A DNA stretch of 64,000 bases from Nonomuraea typhae (GCF_009760925.1 NZ_VRLV01000005.1:496001-560000); one strand, 5' to 3'; positions 8,729-17,961 are shown, counted from the first letter of the stretch. The notes: generated by a model not told the origin, from the sequence alone. Numbers and translations: made by a program.

Positions 8729-9837
8729 GGGGCCGATCCCGTTCTGGGCAGGACGGCGGTGACCGTCCAGCCCCGGTCGGGGCCCGGGCCGGCGACGCAG
8801 GTGCCGCCCAGCAGGCCGGCGCGTTCCCGCATGCCGACGAGGCCGAAGCCCGGGTACGTCTGGGCCACCGGGTCGCCGTCGTCCGCGACGCGCAGCCGTA
8901 CCGACGTGTCGTCGGCTTCGACGCGCACCTCGATGCGGGTGGCGCGGCGGGCGTGGCGGCGGGCGTTGGTCACCGATTCCTGGGCCACGCGGTACACGGC
9001 GGCCTCCACCAGCGGCGGGAGGCCGTCCAGGTTGCCGGAGACCGTCACGTCCACGGCCGGGTCGCCGCCGGACAGCTGCTGGAGATCGGTGATGCGGCGC
9101 CCGGGGGCGAGGTCGGCCGGCTGGTCCTGGCGCAGGACGCGGACCATGAGCCGCATCTCGTCCAGGGCGAGGGCGGCCTCCGCTTCGATCACCCGCAGGG
9201 CGTCGGTCGCGGCCTCGGGGTGCGCGGCCGAGGCCGCCAGGCCCGCCTGCGCCCGGATCGCCATGGCCGAGACGTGGTGGGCGACGGTGTCGTGCAGGTC
9301 GCGGGCCAGGTGTTCGCGTTCGAGGAGCTTGACCTGGTCGAGTTCGCGCATGCGGGCCCCGGCCCGGAAACGGAAGGCCAGGCCCAGGGTGAGGGCCGAG
9401 ACCAGGACGGCTACGGCTCCCAGTGTGTCGGCGGGCGGGATGCGGCGCAGAGCGAGCGACAGGGTGAGGCCGGCGAGCATGACGGCCATGCCGATCACGG
9501 CATCTCTTCCCGAACCCCAGCGGAACAACGCGTACACCACGAGCAGCACGTACACCATCGTGTACGACTCCGGGCGGGCGTCCGCGGCGAGCGGGAGCAG
9601 GGTCGAGACGGCGAAGGCCAGCGTGATCATCAGCAGGGGCCTGGTCCGGCGCCACAACAATGTGGGCAGCAGGGCGAGGGTGATCACCATCGAGAGCCAC
9701 GGGAGGTCCGGCCGCAGCGCGCCCTCCAGCAACGCGGCCGGCGCCAGCACCCCCACGAGCGCCCAGTCACGCCACCCGCGCCGCGGCGGGTCGGAGGGAC
9801 GCGGCTCGTGCCACACGGAGCGGAGGAGGCCGGGCAC
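8725..9837 (-). CDS. Sensor histidine kinase of the NarL-partner (HisKA_3) type
   Basis: The 370-aa membrane protein has an N-terminal block of hydrophobic helices (residues about 25-155), then a dimerisation/phospho-acceptor helix ERDLARDLHDTVAHHVSAM-like (seen as REHLARDLHDTVAHHVS) with the catalytic His. A HATPase domain follows (ESVTNARRHARRATRI, VADDGDP, GFGLVGMRERAGLLGG). It starts at GTG 9837. It autophosphorylates and passes phosphate to the coupled response regulator. The lack of a large extracellular loop suggests an intramembrane or envelope-stress sensor (inference). Confidence 0.92.
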   Translation of the reverse strand: MPGLLRSVWHEPRPSDPPRRGWRDWALVGVLAPAALLEGALRPDLPWLSMVITLALLPTLLWRRTRPLLMITLAFAVSTLLPLAADARPESYTMVYVLLVVYALFRWGSGRDAVIGMAVMLAGLTLSLALRRIPPADTLGAVAVLVSALTLGLAFRFRAGARMRELDQVKLLEREHLARDLHDTVAHHVSAMAIRAQAGLAASAAHPEAATDALRVIEAEAALALDEMRLMVRVLRQDQPADLAPGRRITDLQQLSGGDPAVDVTVSGNLDGLPPLVEAAVYRVAQESVTNARRHARRATRIEVRVEADDTSVRLRVADDGDPVAQTYPGFGLVGMRERAGLLGGTCVAGPGPDRGWTVTAVLPRTGSAP

Positions 9838-9874
9838 GCCGCCATCCTACGGCCGTCCTCCGAGCGGCTGCTTC

Positions 9875-10492
9875 TCAGCGGCCCCAGGAGTGGTTGAGGT
9901 GGGCGGACACCACGGCGCGGGCCAGCTCCAGAGAGCCGGAGGCGAGGGCGTCCAGGAGTTCGCGGTGTTCCCTGATCAGCACCTCCCGGTCCTTGTACAC
10001 CTCGCGCAACCCCACGATCCCCAACTGCGTCTCGGCGGCCAGGCTCGCGTACAGGCGTTCCAGCCGGGGACTGCCCACGGCCTCGATCAGCGCCTGGTGC
10101 AGGGCCATGTGTTCGGCGACGATGTCGGCCCACGGGGCTTCGGGCGGGAGGGCGGCCATCCGGGACAGGGCCGCTTCGGCGGCCGCGACACGGCGGCCGA
10201 TCACCGCCTTGGCCATCAGGTCTTCCAGGGGGCGCCGGACGTACATGAGATCGTCCAGGTCGGCGAGCGTCACGACGGGGACGTGGGCACTGCGGTTGCG
10301 TTCCCGGCGGAGCAGGCCCTCGTGAACCAGCTGGGCCAGGGCTTCGCGGACCGTGGGGCGGGCCACGCCGTAGGTTGCCGCGATCTCCTGCTCGGGCAGC
10401 GGGGTGCCGGGCTCGATCTCCCCGGACAGCACACGGCGGCGTAGTGCCCCGGCCAGCGCGTCGACGGTGGACACGGGTCTGAACGACACCAT
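9875..10492 (-). CDS. GntR-family (FadR/FCD subfamily) transcriptional regulator
   Basis: A 205-aa protein with an N-terminal winged helix (ALRRRVLSGEIEPGTPLPEQ, YGVARPTVREALAQLVHEGL) and an all-helical FCD ligand-binding domain. The FCD part has His residues in EHMALHQALIEAVGS and REHRELLDAL that usually bind a metal. It lies 6 bases after the stop of the EamA transporter gene and is cotranscribed with it. A FadR-consensus site at 11378-11396 upstream of the pair suggests autoregulation. Confidence 0.9.
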   Translation of the reverse strand: MVSFRPVSTVDALAGALRRRVLSGEIEPGTPLPEQEIAATYGVARPTVREALAQLVHEGLLRRERNRSAHVPVVTLADLDDLMYVRRPLEDLMAKAVIGRRVAAAEAALSRMAALPPEAPWADIVAEHMALHQALIEAVGSPRLERLYASLAAETQLGIVGLREVYKDREVLIREHRELLDALASGSLELARAVVSAHLNHSWGR

Positions 10493-10498
10493 GGCACT

Positions 10499-11368
10499 CT
10501 AGCGCCCCGCCGGCAGAGGTTCTTTCGTCAGCTGGGGCAGGGCGACCACGACCAGGCTGGCGGCCAGGAGGACCAGACCCAGGATCGAGACCGTGGACAG
10601 GTGCTCGCCGAGCACGAGCACGCCGAGGACGGTGGCGACGGCCGGCTCGGTCAACGCCAGGGTGGCGGCCGTGGCCACCGGGGTGGTGCGCAGGCCCTTG
10701 CCGTACAGGAAGTAGGCCAGGGCGGTGGTGCACAGGCCGAGGTAGAGGACGGTGAGCAGGTTGGCGGGGGCGGCCAGCCAGGTGGTGCCCTGCCACAGAA
10801 GGACCGGGAGCATGAGTACGGCGGCGCCGCCGAACGTGACGCCCATCACGGCGTTGGACTCCAGGCCGCGGTCGATGGCGTCGGCGGCGCTGACGGCGTA
10901 GAAGGCGTAGAGCATGCCGCCGAGGAGGGCGAAGAGGACACCGGTGACGATCTGGCCGCCGGCCTGGGCGCCGCCGCCGATGATCAGCGCGGCACAGCCG
11001 GCGATGGCGGCGGAGGTGGCGGCGGCCCATCGGGGGGTGGGGCGCCGGCCGTGGCGGATCCAGGTCAGCAGGCCGGTGAACACGGGGCCGCTGCCGATGG
11101 CGACGACGCTGCCGATGGCCACGCCGGTACGGCTGACCGCGGCGAAGAAGGCGAGCTGGTAGGCGGCGACGGCGACGGCGCTGAGCAGGAGGCCGGGGCG
11201 CAGGGCGGTGCGCAGGTGGGCGGCGGACAACAGGGCGAGGGCGGCGCCGCCGACGACCAGCCTGGCGGCGGCCAGGGCCGCGGAGTCGGCGGAGATGAGC
11301 AGCCCCGCGGTGCCGGCGGTGCCCCAGAGTACGGCGGCGCCGACGATGGCGAGTGGACCGTTGCGCAT
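10499..11368 (-). CDS. EamA/DMT-family transporter
   Basis: The 289-aa product has about ten transmembrane helices in two EamA repeats, beginning MRNGPLAIVGAAVLWGTAGTA and ending SILGLVLLAASLVVVALPQL. The family includes metabolite and amino-acid exporters. It is the first gene of a two-gene operon with the downstream GntR regulator. Its start is 10 bases from a palindromic FadR-type operator, suggesting ligand-controlled expression of an efflux function. Substrate unknown. Confidence 0.88.
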   Translation of the reverse strand: MRNGPLAIVGAAVLWGTAGTAGLLISADSAALAAARLVVGGAALALLSAAHLRTALRPGLLLSAVAVAAYQLAFFAAVSRTGVAIGSVVAIGSGPVFTGLLTWIRHGRRPTPRWAAATSAAIAGCAALIIGGGAQAGGQIVTGVLFALLGGMLYAFYAVSAADAIDRGLESNAVMGVTFGGAAVLMLPVLLWQGTTWLAAPANLLTVLYLGLCTTALAYFLYGKGLRTTPVATAATLALTEPAVATVLGVLVLGEHLSTVSILGLVLLAASLVVVALPQLTKEPLPAGR

Positions 11369-11377
11369 AGGACAGGA

Positions 11378-11396
11378 TTGTCTGACAAACAGACAA
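11378..11396. promoter_or_regulatory. Predicted GntR/FadR-type operator
   Basis: TTGTCTGACAAACAGACAA is a perfect 7-bp inverted repeat around a 5-base spacer. Its left part, TTGTCTGACAA, fits the FadR-subfamily consensus TNGTNNNACNA exactly. It sits 10 bases upstream of the EamA gene start, where bound protein would block transcription or initiation. The GntR regulator encoded second in this operon is the obvious candidate ligand. Confidence 0.65.
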
Positions 11397-11487
11397 GGCT
11401 GTCCACCGGATTGACCCAGGGCGAGGAAACTCCGGGTCTGGGGCGGGCAGGTGGCAGGAGGGTCGTGGCTGATCTACCCTCTGGGGT

Positions 11488-11865
11488 GTGGACAGCGCGA
11501 GTCTGGCCGCGGCCGCCCTGCTCTCGGCGCTGAGCCGGGCCGCGGGAACCCTCGCCGAGCTGCACCATCCGTTCGTGCCGAGCCTGCCGTTCTCGTATCT
11601 GCATCCGCCCGCGGGCGCGGTCGCGGGGACCGTGTTCACGTTGCCCGACGGCAGGGAGGTGCGGTTCGCGGTGTCGATCGCGGTGGCCGACGGCGCCTAC
11701 CGGGTCGGCGGTGAGGTGATCGCCGAGGACGAGGCCCTGCTCGACTTACCGCGCAAGAGCGTGCCGGAGCTTGACGACGCGCTGGAACTGCTGGATGAGT
11801 ACACCGCCGAGGTGTCCGAGCCGGCGGGCCGGCTGCTCGACGAGCTGCTGGAGGAGCTGCGCTAG
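11488..11865 (+). CDS. Hypothetical protein (125 aa)
   Basis: Not recognised. It has an Ala-rich N-terminal helix, a short beta-like centre (GTVFTLPDGREVRFAVSIAV) and an acidic C-terminus (LDDALELLDEYTAEVSEPAG). The start is GTG 11488. It is divergent from the EamA operon and converges on the GNAT gene, with stops overlapping by 4 bases. Balanced composition and a start right after the intergenic region support a genuine gene. Confidence 0.6.
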   Translation: MDSASLAAAALLSALSRAAGTLAELHHPFVPSLPFSYLHPPAGAVAGTVFTLPDGREVRFAVSIAVADGAYRVGGEVIAEDEALLDLPRKSVPELDDALELLDEYTAEVSEPAGRLLDELLEELR

Positions 11866-12344
11866 TCGGTGGCCAGGCGGGCGTGCCGTTCGACGTCGTA
11901 GCGGGTGCCGTCGTAGCCGAGTTTGGCGCGTTCGATGCCTTCCGGCAGGAATCCGGCCTTCACGGCGACGCGGCAGGAGGCGGCGTTGTTGACGCGGTGC
12001 CCGAGCTCCAGGCGGAACAGGCCGCGTTCGGAGAAGGCCCAGGCGGCGAGCAGTGAGGCGGCGGCCGGGGCCACGCCCTTGCCGCGGGCCTCGGGCAGGG
12101 TCCAGTACGAGACCCAGCCGTTGAGGTGGCGGTCGATGCCGGTGACCGCGACGTTGCCGACCACCTCGTCGTCCAGGGTGACGGCGAAGGCGTGTCCGGC
12201 GCCTTCCCAGGAGGCGATCCAGCCCTGGGCGTCCTTGAGGGTCACCATCGGCCACGGGGCCTGGCGGTGCATGTCCTCCGCCTGGAACGCGCGCAACACC
12301 ACGGCCGCGTCGTCGTCGTGCCATGCGCGCAGCTCAATTCCCAC
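11862..12344 (-). CDS. GNAT-family acetyltransferase (RimJ/RimL-like)
   Basis: The 160-aa product has the arrangement of ribosomal-protein-type N-acetyltransferases: MGIELRAWHDDDAAVVLRAF, then VSYWTLPEARGKGVAPAAAS with the acetyl-CoA loop, then HRVNNAASCRVAVKAGFLPE. These enzymes transfer acetyl from acetyl-CoA to an amine; the substrate is not deducible. An AT-rich nested palindrome lies 20 bases upstream of the start. Confidence 0.88.
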   Translation of the reverse strand: MGIELRAWHDDDAAVVLRAFQAEDMHRQAPWPMVTLKDAQGWIASWEGAGHAFAVTLDDEVVGNVAVTGIDRHLNGWVSYWTLPEARGKGVAPAAASLLAAWAFSERGLFRLELGHRVNNAASCRVAVKAGFLPEGIERAKLGYDGTRYDVERHARLATD

Positions 12345-12606
12345 CCGACAAAACCTCCCGTATACCGATATACCTCATATCGGTGACGGAAGGCCATAAA
12401 TGGTCCATCGTGGGACCGGCCCGCACGTTGGGACGCCGCCGCGAGTCACGTGGTGCGGGCCGGTTGAAGGTGGTTCTGGTTCCAGAGTGCGTCGTGACGC
12501 CCCCTCCTGCCAGCCCCGGACCGAGTCCGGATCCGGACACCCCTTCCCCGCGACGGCGCGGCGATCCCGATAGCGTGAGGCCACGACGAGAGGGAGCCCG
12601 CCGCCG
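12345..12606. promoter_or_regulatory. Divergent control region between GNAT and TetR genes
   Basis: Two palindromes stand out. ACCGATAT and ATATCGGT (12364-12371 and 12377-12384) are perfect arms with a 5-base spacer, in unusually AT-rich DNA 20 bases from the GNAT start; a nested GTATA-CCGA-TATAC overlaps them at 12360-12373. GTCCGGATCCGGAC (12525-12538) is a 14-base perfect palindrome about 70 bases before the TetR start. Either could be the TetR-family operator. Confidence 0.5.
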
Positions 12607-13251
12607 ATGTCCGCCACCACCCGTGCCAAGCTGCTCGACGCGGCCCTGGAAACCCTGCGCGCCCAGGGCATCGCGGGGGTCTCCGCGCGGACGATCGCCG
12701 CGCGGGCCGGAGTCAACCAGGCCCTGGTCTTCTACCACTTCGGCAGCGTCGACCAGTTGCTGGCCGAGGCGTGCGAGCACGGCTCGACCGAACGGGTGGC
12801 ACACTACCGGGCCCGCTTCGCCGCCGTCGGCGATCTGCGCGAGCTGGTCGGCCTGGCCCGTGCCATCCACGACGAGGAGCAGGAGTCCGGCAACATCACC
12901 GTGCTCGCCCAGCTCCTGGCCGGCGCCCAGAACGACCCCCAACTCGCCCCCGCCACCGCCGCCGGGCTCAACCTGTGGATCGCCGAGCTGGAGCAGACGC
13001 TGGCCCGCGTGCTGAGCCAGGGCCCGCTGGCCGACCTGGTCGACGTGCCCGGCCTCGCCCGCGCGGTGGCCGCCGCCTTCGTCGGGCTGGAGTTGTACGA
13101 GGGGGTGGACGCCGAGGGCGCGGCCCGCGCGCTGGACTCCCTCGACCAACTCGCCGTGCTGGTGGGCGTCCTGGACGAGATGAGCCCCCTGGTACGGCGG
13201 GCCGTGGCTGGCCGCCTCCGCAAGGCGACCACGGCCAGGGAGAACCCCTGA
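12607..13251 (+). CDS. TetR-family transcriptional regulator
   Basis: The 214-aa protein starts MSATTRAKLLDAALETLRAQ and has the TetR HTH (ISARTIAAR-like segment seen as VSARTIAARAGVNQALVFYH) in residues 8-55. A helical ligand-binding domain follows. It converges on the FAD monooxygenase gene. A 14-bp palindrome about 70 bases upstream is a plausible autoregulatory operator. Physiological ligand unknown. Confidence 0.9.
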   Translation: MSATTRAKLLDAALETLRAQGIAGVSARTIAARAGVNQALVFYHFGSVDQLLAEACEHGSTERVAHYRARFAAVGDLRELVGLARAIHDEEQESGNITVLAQLLAGAQNDPQLAPATAAGLNLWIAELEQTLARVLSQGPLADLVDVPGLARAVAAAFVGLELYEGVDAEGAARALDSLDQLAVLVGVLDEMSPLVRRAVAGRLRKATTARENP

Positions 13252-13294
13252 CCGGCAAGCCCGTGGTCACAGGCGACGTGAGTGGTCGTTCGAG

Positions 13295-14431
13295 TCAGGA
13301 CGCGTAGTTCTTCAGGGAGATGTCGGTAGCCGCCTGGTTGCCCATCTTCATCATGGCCTTCAGCAGGAAGCGGTACTTGAAGATCCAGTTTCGCATCCGG
13401 ATGCCACGCGGCGTGGTCGGAGCCAGGTAGCGTCCCGCGTTGCCGTTTCGGGCGATCTTGGCGTAGTCGCGGAAGGCGTCCTCGTAGGCGAGGAAGGCCC
13501 GCTCGTGCTCGCCGCCCGACTCCGCCAGCTCACCGGCCAGCACGTACGCCGCCACGATCGCCAGCCCGGTGCCGAACCCGCCCAGCGTGTTGCCGTAGGC
13601 CGCGTCGCCGACCAGCACCACGCGCCCCCTGGTGTAGTGGTCGAGGCGGACCTGGCTGACCGAGTCGAGGTAGACGTTCTCCGCCGCGGCCGCGGCCTCC
13701 TCGCCCCGCCAGCCCATGCCGCGGTAGGCGCCCAGGAGCACCCGCTTCATGTCCGCCGACGAGTGGCGGTCGTAGGTCAGCTCATCGGCGGCGAAGACGA
13801 AGAGCGCCCCCGCTTTGGACCCGCCGGAGACGAGCATCCGGCCCGGTTCGTTGTACATCTGCTCGGGGCCCGCGAAACGATCCGGCAGATCGGCCAGCGC
13901 ATAGTAATGGCCGAGATGGGTGACATATCGCGACTCGGGGCCGAAAGCCAGGCGGCGCACGTTGGAGTGGATGCCGTCTGCCCCCACCACCAGGTCGAAG
14001 GTACGCGGCGCCGCGCTTTCGAAGGTCACGTGCACGCCCCCGGCGGTCTCGGTCAGCGAGGTGATGGAGTCGCCGAAGACATAGTGCGCCCCGGCCGCCA
14101 CGCTCCTGTCGTACAGGATCCGGGCCAGGTCGCCGCGCTGGATCTCGACGTCGCCGCCGGTGAACTCGGGGGGTATGACCGCCAGCTCCCGGCCGTGCGC
14201 GTCGATGATCTGCTGACCGGTGCGGTCGGTCTGGTGCCGCCGCACCTCCTGCAGGATGCCGGTGCGCTCCAGCACGGTCCGGTGCGTGTCGCCCCTGAAG
14301 TCGACCGCCTGCCCGCCGGAGCGCAGCGCGGGCGCCTTCTCGACGACGGTGACGGTGAAGCCGCGGTGAGCCAGCCAGTAGGCGAGGGCGGGCCCGGCGA
14401 TGCTGGCGCCGGAGATCAGGATGTTCTTCAT
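13295..14431 (-). CDS. FAD-dependent aromatic-type monooxygenase (TetX/PHBH superfamily)
   Basis: The 378-aa product has the N-terminal FAD motif ILISGASIAGPALAYWLAHR, the DG motif FDLVVGADGIHSNVRR and the second FAD motif GRVVLVGDAAYGNTLGGFGT. These are the marks of class A flavoprotein hydroxylases, which include TetX-type drug-inactivating enzymes and tailoring hydroxylases. ATG 14431 is preferred; an in-frame start at 14461 adds ten non-conserved residues. It lies 53 bases downstream of the AfsR/SARP gene on the same strand and is probably cotranscribed or controlled by it. Confidence 0.88.
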   Translation of the reverse strand: MKNILISGASIAGPALAYWLAHRGFTVTVVEKAPALRSGGQAVDFRGDTHRTVLERTGILQEVRRHQTDRTGQQIIDAHGRELAVIPPEFTGGDVEIQRGDLARILYDRSVAAGAHYVFGDSITSLTETAGGVHVTFESAAPRTFDLVVGADGIHSNVRRLAFGPESRYVTHLGHYYALADLPDRFAGPEQMYNEPGRMLVSGGSKAGALFVFAADELTYDRHSSADMKRVLLGAYRGMGWRGEEAAAAAENVYLDSVSQVRLDHYTRGRVVLVGDAAYGNTLGGFGTGLAIVAAYVLAGELAESGGEHERAFLAYEDAFRDYAKIARNGNAGRYLAPTTPRGIRMRNWIFKYRFLLKAMMKMGNQAATDISLKNYAS

Positions 14432-14483
14432 GGCCGTGAGCTTCGCCGGGTGCGCTGACACTCCGGCGACAGTGCGCTGACGG

Positions 14484-17400
14484 TCACGACAGCACTGTCA
14501 GCGCCTCGTCCCTGGACAGGGTCGCGCCCCGCGCGTAGCAGGCGGCGAAGGATTCGGCGCCGATCGCCGCCGTCGCGCCGGCCGCCACCCTGGCCACGGC
14601 CGGGTCGCCGGTCACGGCCGTGCCGCGCAGCGCCACCGCCGCGCCCAGCAGGTAGGCGGCTCGCTCCGCCGTACTCTCGAGGAGGGCCAGGCCCGCCTGG
14701 CCCTCGATCACGGTGGCGAGGTCGGCGGCGTGCACGCGGGCGGCGGCGGCCAGCGCTTCGGCGTACAGCTCGCGCGCCCGCCCGGGGTCGTCGGCCTCCG
14801 CGAGCCTGGCCAGGGCGGTCAGCGCGTAGGGGCGCATGCCCTCGGTGACGTAGACGCCCGGCCGGGCCGCGGCCAGGGCCGCCGTGTAGTGCTCGCGGGC
14901 CGCGACCGGCGAGCCGTGCCACTCGGCCAGTTCGCCGCGCGTGTGATCCACTAGCGCCTGCCGTCCGGTGCGCCGGGCCAGCTCGGCGGCCCTGGCCAGG
15001 TCCGCCGCCGCGGCAGACGGATCGCCCTCGCGCAGCAGGCCGTTCGCGCGACGGCAGAGAATGTCCGTGATCTCCTCGCGGGCGCCGAGCTGGTCCAGCA
15101 AATCCAGCGCCTGCTGCCAGAGGTCGCGGGCGCGCGCCCACTCACCGCGCCAGCTCGCCAGCGTGGCCAGCGAGTCCAGTGCCTGCGCGGTGCCCCAGCG
15201 CTCGCCGAGCGCGCGGAAGCCGGTCAGCGACGCCTCCAGCTCGCGTTCGGCCGCGTCGGGCCGCCCGTCGATCTGGTGCACCAGCGCACGGCCCAGCACG
15301 GCCACGGCCCGGCCCCACGGCCCAGCGCCCAGCAGCCGGCCGCGCCGCTCGTTGGCCGCCGGCTCGCCGGGCCCGGCGACCATGCCCCAGAGCACCAGGC
15401 CGAACGGGTGCCGCATCGGCCGCTCCAGCCCCTCCAGGAACGCCTCCGCCCGCGCCCACTGCTCGGGCGACACCTCGGGTACGGCCTGCAGCACACACAA
15501 CACGTATTCCTCTGCGAACTCCGCGGGCGGTTCGGCCAGCCGGTCGAGCAGCTCCCTGGCCAGCTCGGCGCCCTGCCCGCGACGCCCCGCCAGCAGCCAG
15601 TACGTCGCCTGCGCGGCGATCAGCCGGAGCGCCGGCACGGGATCGGTGTGTACGGCGTGCCGCAACGCCGCCTGGAGGTTGGCCTGCTCGGCCGACAGCC
15701 GGGCCAGCCAGTCGAGTTGTTCGGCCCGCAGCAACCACGGATCGGCCTCCTGCGCGAGTTCCAGGAAATAGGCGGCATGCGTGTCACGGGCGGGATCGCC
15801 GGCCTCCTGCAGTTTCTCCGCGCAGAACAGGCGGACCGTCTCGAACATCCGGTAGCGCCCGTCCACCGCCTCCACCAGCGACTTGTCCACGAGGTCGGCG
15901 AGCACCTCGCCGTCGCCGCAGACCCGCTCGACCGCCTCCATGCTCGCCCCGCCGGCGAACACGCTCAGCCGCCTGGCCACCACCTGCTCCTCGGGGCTGA
16001 GCAGGCTCCAGCTCCACTCGACGACCGCCCGCAGGGTCCGGTGCCGGGCGGCGGCGGTGCGGTCGCCGCGCGAGAGCAGCTTGAACCGGCCGTGCGCCTC
16101 CAGCCGGGCGGCGATCTCCGCCGGGGTGAACGTGCGCAGCCGCGCCGCGGCCAGTTCGATGGCCAGCGGCGAGCCGTCCAGCCGCGCGCAGATCTCCACG
16201 ACCTCGGGGCCGGGCTCGAAGCCGGGGCGCACGGCGGCGGCCCGCTCGGCGAACAGCCGCACCGCCGGGTACCGCGGCCAGTCGGCGGAGGCGGAGGAGG
16301 GCGGTGGCACGGCCAGCGGCCCCAGCGGGACCAGGACCTCGCCGGTCAGCCCGAGCGGCTCCCTGCTGGTGGCCAGGATCGACAGCGCCGGGCAGGCGTC
16401 CAGCAGCCGCCTGGCCAGCCGGGCGGCGGAGTCGACGACGTGTTCGCAGTTGTCCAGGATCAGCAGGAGTTCCCGGTCGGCCAGCGCGGTCACCACCCGG
16501 TCGGCCGGATCTTCCCGCGCCTGCGGCAGCGCCAGGCCCGCCTCGCGCACGCCCAGCGCGGCGAGCACGGCCTGGGGCACTTGACCGGGGTCGGCCAGCG
16601 GCGACAGGTCGGCGAAGCAGGCCGTCCCGTGCCGCCGGGCGGCCTCGACGGCCAGGCGGGTCTTGCCCGTGCCGCCGGGTCCCGTGATGGTGACCAGCCG
16701 GGCGCCGGTGAGCGTGCCGAGGCGGCGCAGCTCGTCCTCGCGGCCGACGAAGCTGGTCAGCGGCGTGGGCAGCCGGTGGCCCGGCCGGCGTTCCTCGCCG
16801 CGCAGCATCGCCAGGTGCAGGGCGGCCAGCTCGGGTGACGGGTCGGCGCCCAGTTCCTCGGCGAGGACGCGGCGGCCTTCCTCGTACACCTCCAGCGCCG
16901 CCGCCTGCTGGCCGTCGGCGCGCAGCGCCCGCATGAGCTGCCCGCGCAGCCTCTCGCGCAGGGGATGGGCCTCGACGAGCTGGCGGAGCCGGCCGGTGGA
17001 GGTGCCGCCGGGCAACGCCAGCTCCGCCTCGATCAGGTCTTCCGTGGCGGCCAGCCGTACCTCGTCGAGACGGGCGATCTGCGCCTCGGCGTGGGGGAGG
17101 TCGGGCAGGGCGGGGCCGCGCCACAGCGCGAGGGCGTGGGAGAGCACGTCGGCGGCGTGCTGCGGCCGGCCGGCGGCCAGGAGGGCGCGTCCCTCGGCGG
17201 CCAGGCGTTCGAAGCGGTGCACGTCCACGTCGTCCGGCGCGACCGCCAGGAGGTAGCCGGCGCCGTGGAACTCCACCAGCCCGGGCGGCAGGTTGCGGCG
17301 CAGCCGGGAGACGTGCGCCTGGATCGTGTTGACCGCGCCGGGCGGGGGCGCCGTGCCGTACTGGCCGTCGATGAGGCGCTCGGTGCTGACCAGGCGGCCC

Positions 17401-17528
17401 GCGTCGAGCAGCAGCATGGCCAGGAGCGCGCGCGGGCGGGGGCCGCCGACCGCGACCGGCTCCCCGTCGGCGTCCCGGACCTCCAGCGGTCCCAGGACCC
17501 CGAACCGGGGACGATCACCCGCTGACAT
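14484..17528 (-). CDS. AfsR/SARP-family transcriptional regulator with NB-ARC and TPR-like domains
   Basis: The 1014-aa protein has an OmpR-like winged helix (residues about 10-95: GGPRPRALLAMLLLDAGRLV, IQAHVSRLRRNL) and a bacterial transcriptional-activation domain (about 100-245). An NTPase with P-loop GPGGTGKTRLAVEAA and a Walker-B-like LLLILDNCEH come next, followed by a long helical TPR-like C-terminus. The AfsR type activates secondary metabolism or stress genes. ATG 17528 is preferred because homology begins immediately. It diverges from the MmcQ/YjbR gene; the FAD monooxygenase downstream is a likely partner. Confidence 0.92.
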   Translation of the reverse strand: MSAGDRPRFGVLGPLEVRDADGEPVAVGGPRPRALLAMLLLDAGRLVSTERLIDGQYGTAPPPGAVNTIQAHVSRLRRNLPPGLVEFHGAGYLLAVAPDDVDVHRFERLAAEGRALLAAGRPQHAADVLSHALALWRGPALPDLPHAEAQIARLDEVRLAATEDLIEAELALPGGTSTGRLRQLVEAHPLRERLRGQLMRALRADGQQAAALEVYEEGRRVLAEELGADPSPELAALHLAMLRGEERRPGHRLPTPLTSFVGREDELRRLGTLTGARLVTITGPGGTGKTRLAVEAARRHGTACFADLSPLADPGQVPQAVLAALGVREAGLALPQAREDPADRVVTALADRELLLILDNCEHVVDSAARLARRLLDACPALSILATSREPLGLTGEVLVPLGPLAVPPPSSASADWPRYPAVRLFAERAAAVRPGFEPGPEVVEICARLDGSPLAIELAAARLRTFTPAEIAARLEAHGRFKLLSRGDRTAAARHRTLRAVVEWSWSLLSPEEQVVARRLSVFAGGASMEAVERVCGDGEVLADLVDKSLVEAVDGRYRMFETVRLFCAEKLQEAGDPARDTHAAYFLELAQEADPWLLRAEQLDWLARLSAEQANLQAALRHAVHTDPVPALRLIAAQATYWLLAGRRGQGAELARELLDRLAEPPAEFAEEYVLCVLQAVPEVSPEQWARAEAFLEGLERPMRHPFGLVLWGMVAGPGEPAANERRGRLLGAGPWGRAVAVLGRALVHQIDGRPDAAERELEASLTGFRALGERWGTAQALDSLATLASWRGEWARARDLWQQALDLLDQLGAREEITDILCRRANGLLREGDPSAAAADLARAAELARRTGRQALVDHTRGELAEWHGSPVAAREHYTAALAAARPGVYVTEGMRPYALTALARLAEADDPGRARELYAEALAAAARVHAADLATVIEGQAGLALLESTAERAAYLLGAAVALRGTAVTGDPAVARVAAGATAAIGAESFAACYARGATLSRDEALTVLS

Positions 17529-17604
17529 GGCTCCCAGCCTACTGACCGGCCGATCCTCGGCGGCCGTGGGGCGATTGTCGGGCGGCTCTGCTACACCTGT
17601 GGGC

Positions 17605-17961
17605 ATGAGTGTCACCGTCGACGAATTCCTGGAGATGCTGCGGCGCCTGCCGGAGCACAAGCTCAGTGACGGCGGTGAGTGGACCAGCGTGAAGGTGCGC
17701 GGCCGGGGGTTCGGCTACCTGTGGGAGCGCACCGAGACAGTCGGCCTCAAGGCCACGATCGAGGAGCAGCTGGCGCTGGTCGCCGAGCGGCCGGAGGTGT
17801 TCGAGGTGCAGTTCACCGCCGGGCGGTTCGGCTGGGTGGTGGTGCACCTGGGGAAGATCGAGGCCGATGAGCTGTGGGAGCTGGTCGCCGAGGCGTGGTG
17901 CCTGACCGCGCCGGCGGAGATGGTGGCGGCCTTCGAGGCCACCCTGGGACTACGGCCATAA
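17605..17961 (+). CDS. MmcQ/YjbR-family protein
   Basis: The 118-aa protein begins MSVTVDEFLEMLRRLPEHKL and shows the pattern of the MmcQ/YjbR (CyaY-like) fold: GFGYLWERTETVGLKATIEE, FEVQFTAGRFGWVVVHLGKI, then ELWELVAEAWCLTAP. The family is annotated DNA-binding, but its role is poorly defined. It diverges from the AfsR/SARP gene over 76 bases. Confidence 0.75.
   Translation: MSVTVDEFLEMLRRLPEHKLSDGGEWTSVKVRGRGFGYLWERTETVGLKATIEEQLALVAERPEVFEVQFTAGRFGWVVVHLGKIEADELWELVAEAWCLTAPAEMVAAFEATLGLRP

Noticed and set aside
8078..9700. 540-codon frame containing the response regulator
   Set aside because: Only the last 216 codons form the regulator; the rest is an out-of-frame read of the kinase gene.
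9684..11639. 651-codon minus-strand open frame
   Set aside because: Overlaps the EamA and GntR genes in another frame; extremely Arg/Pro-rich.
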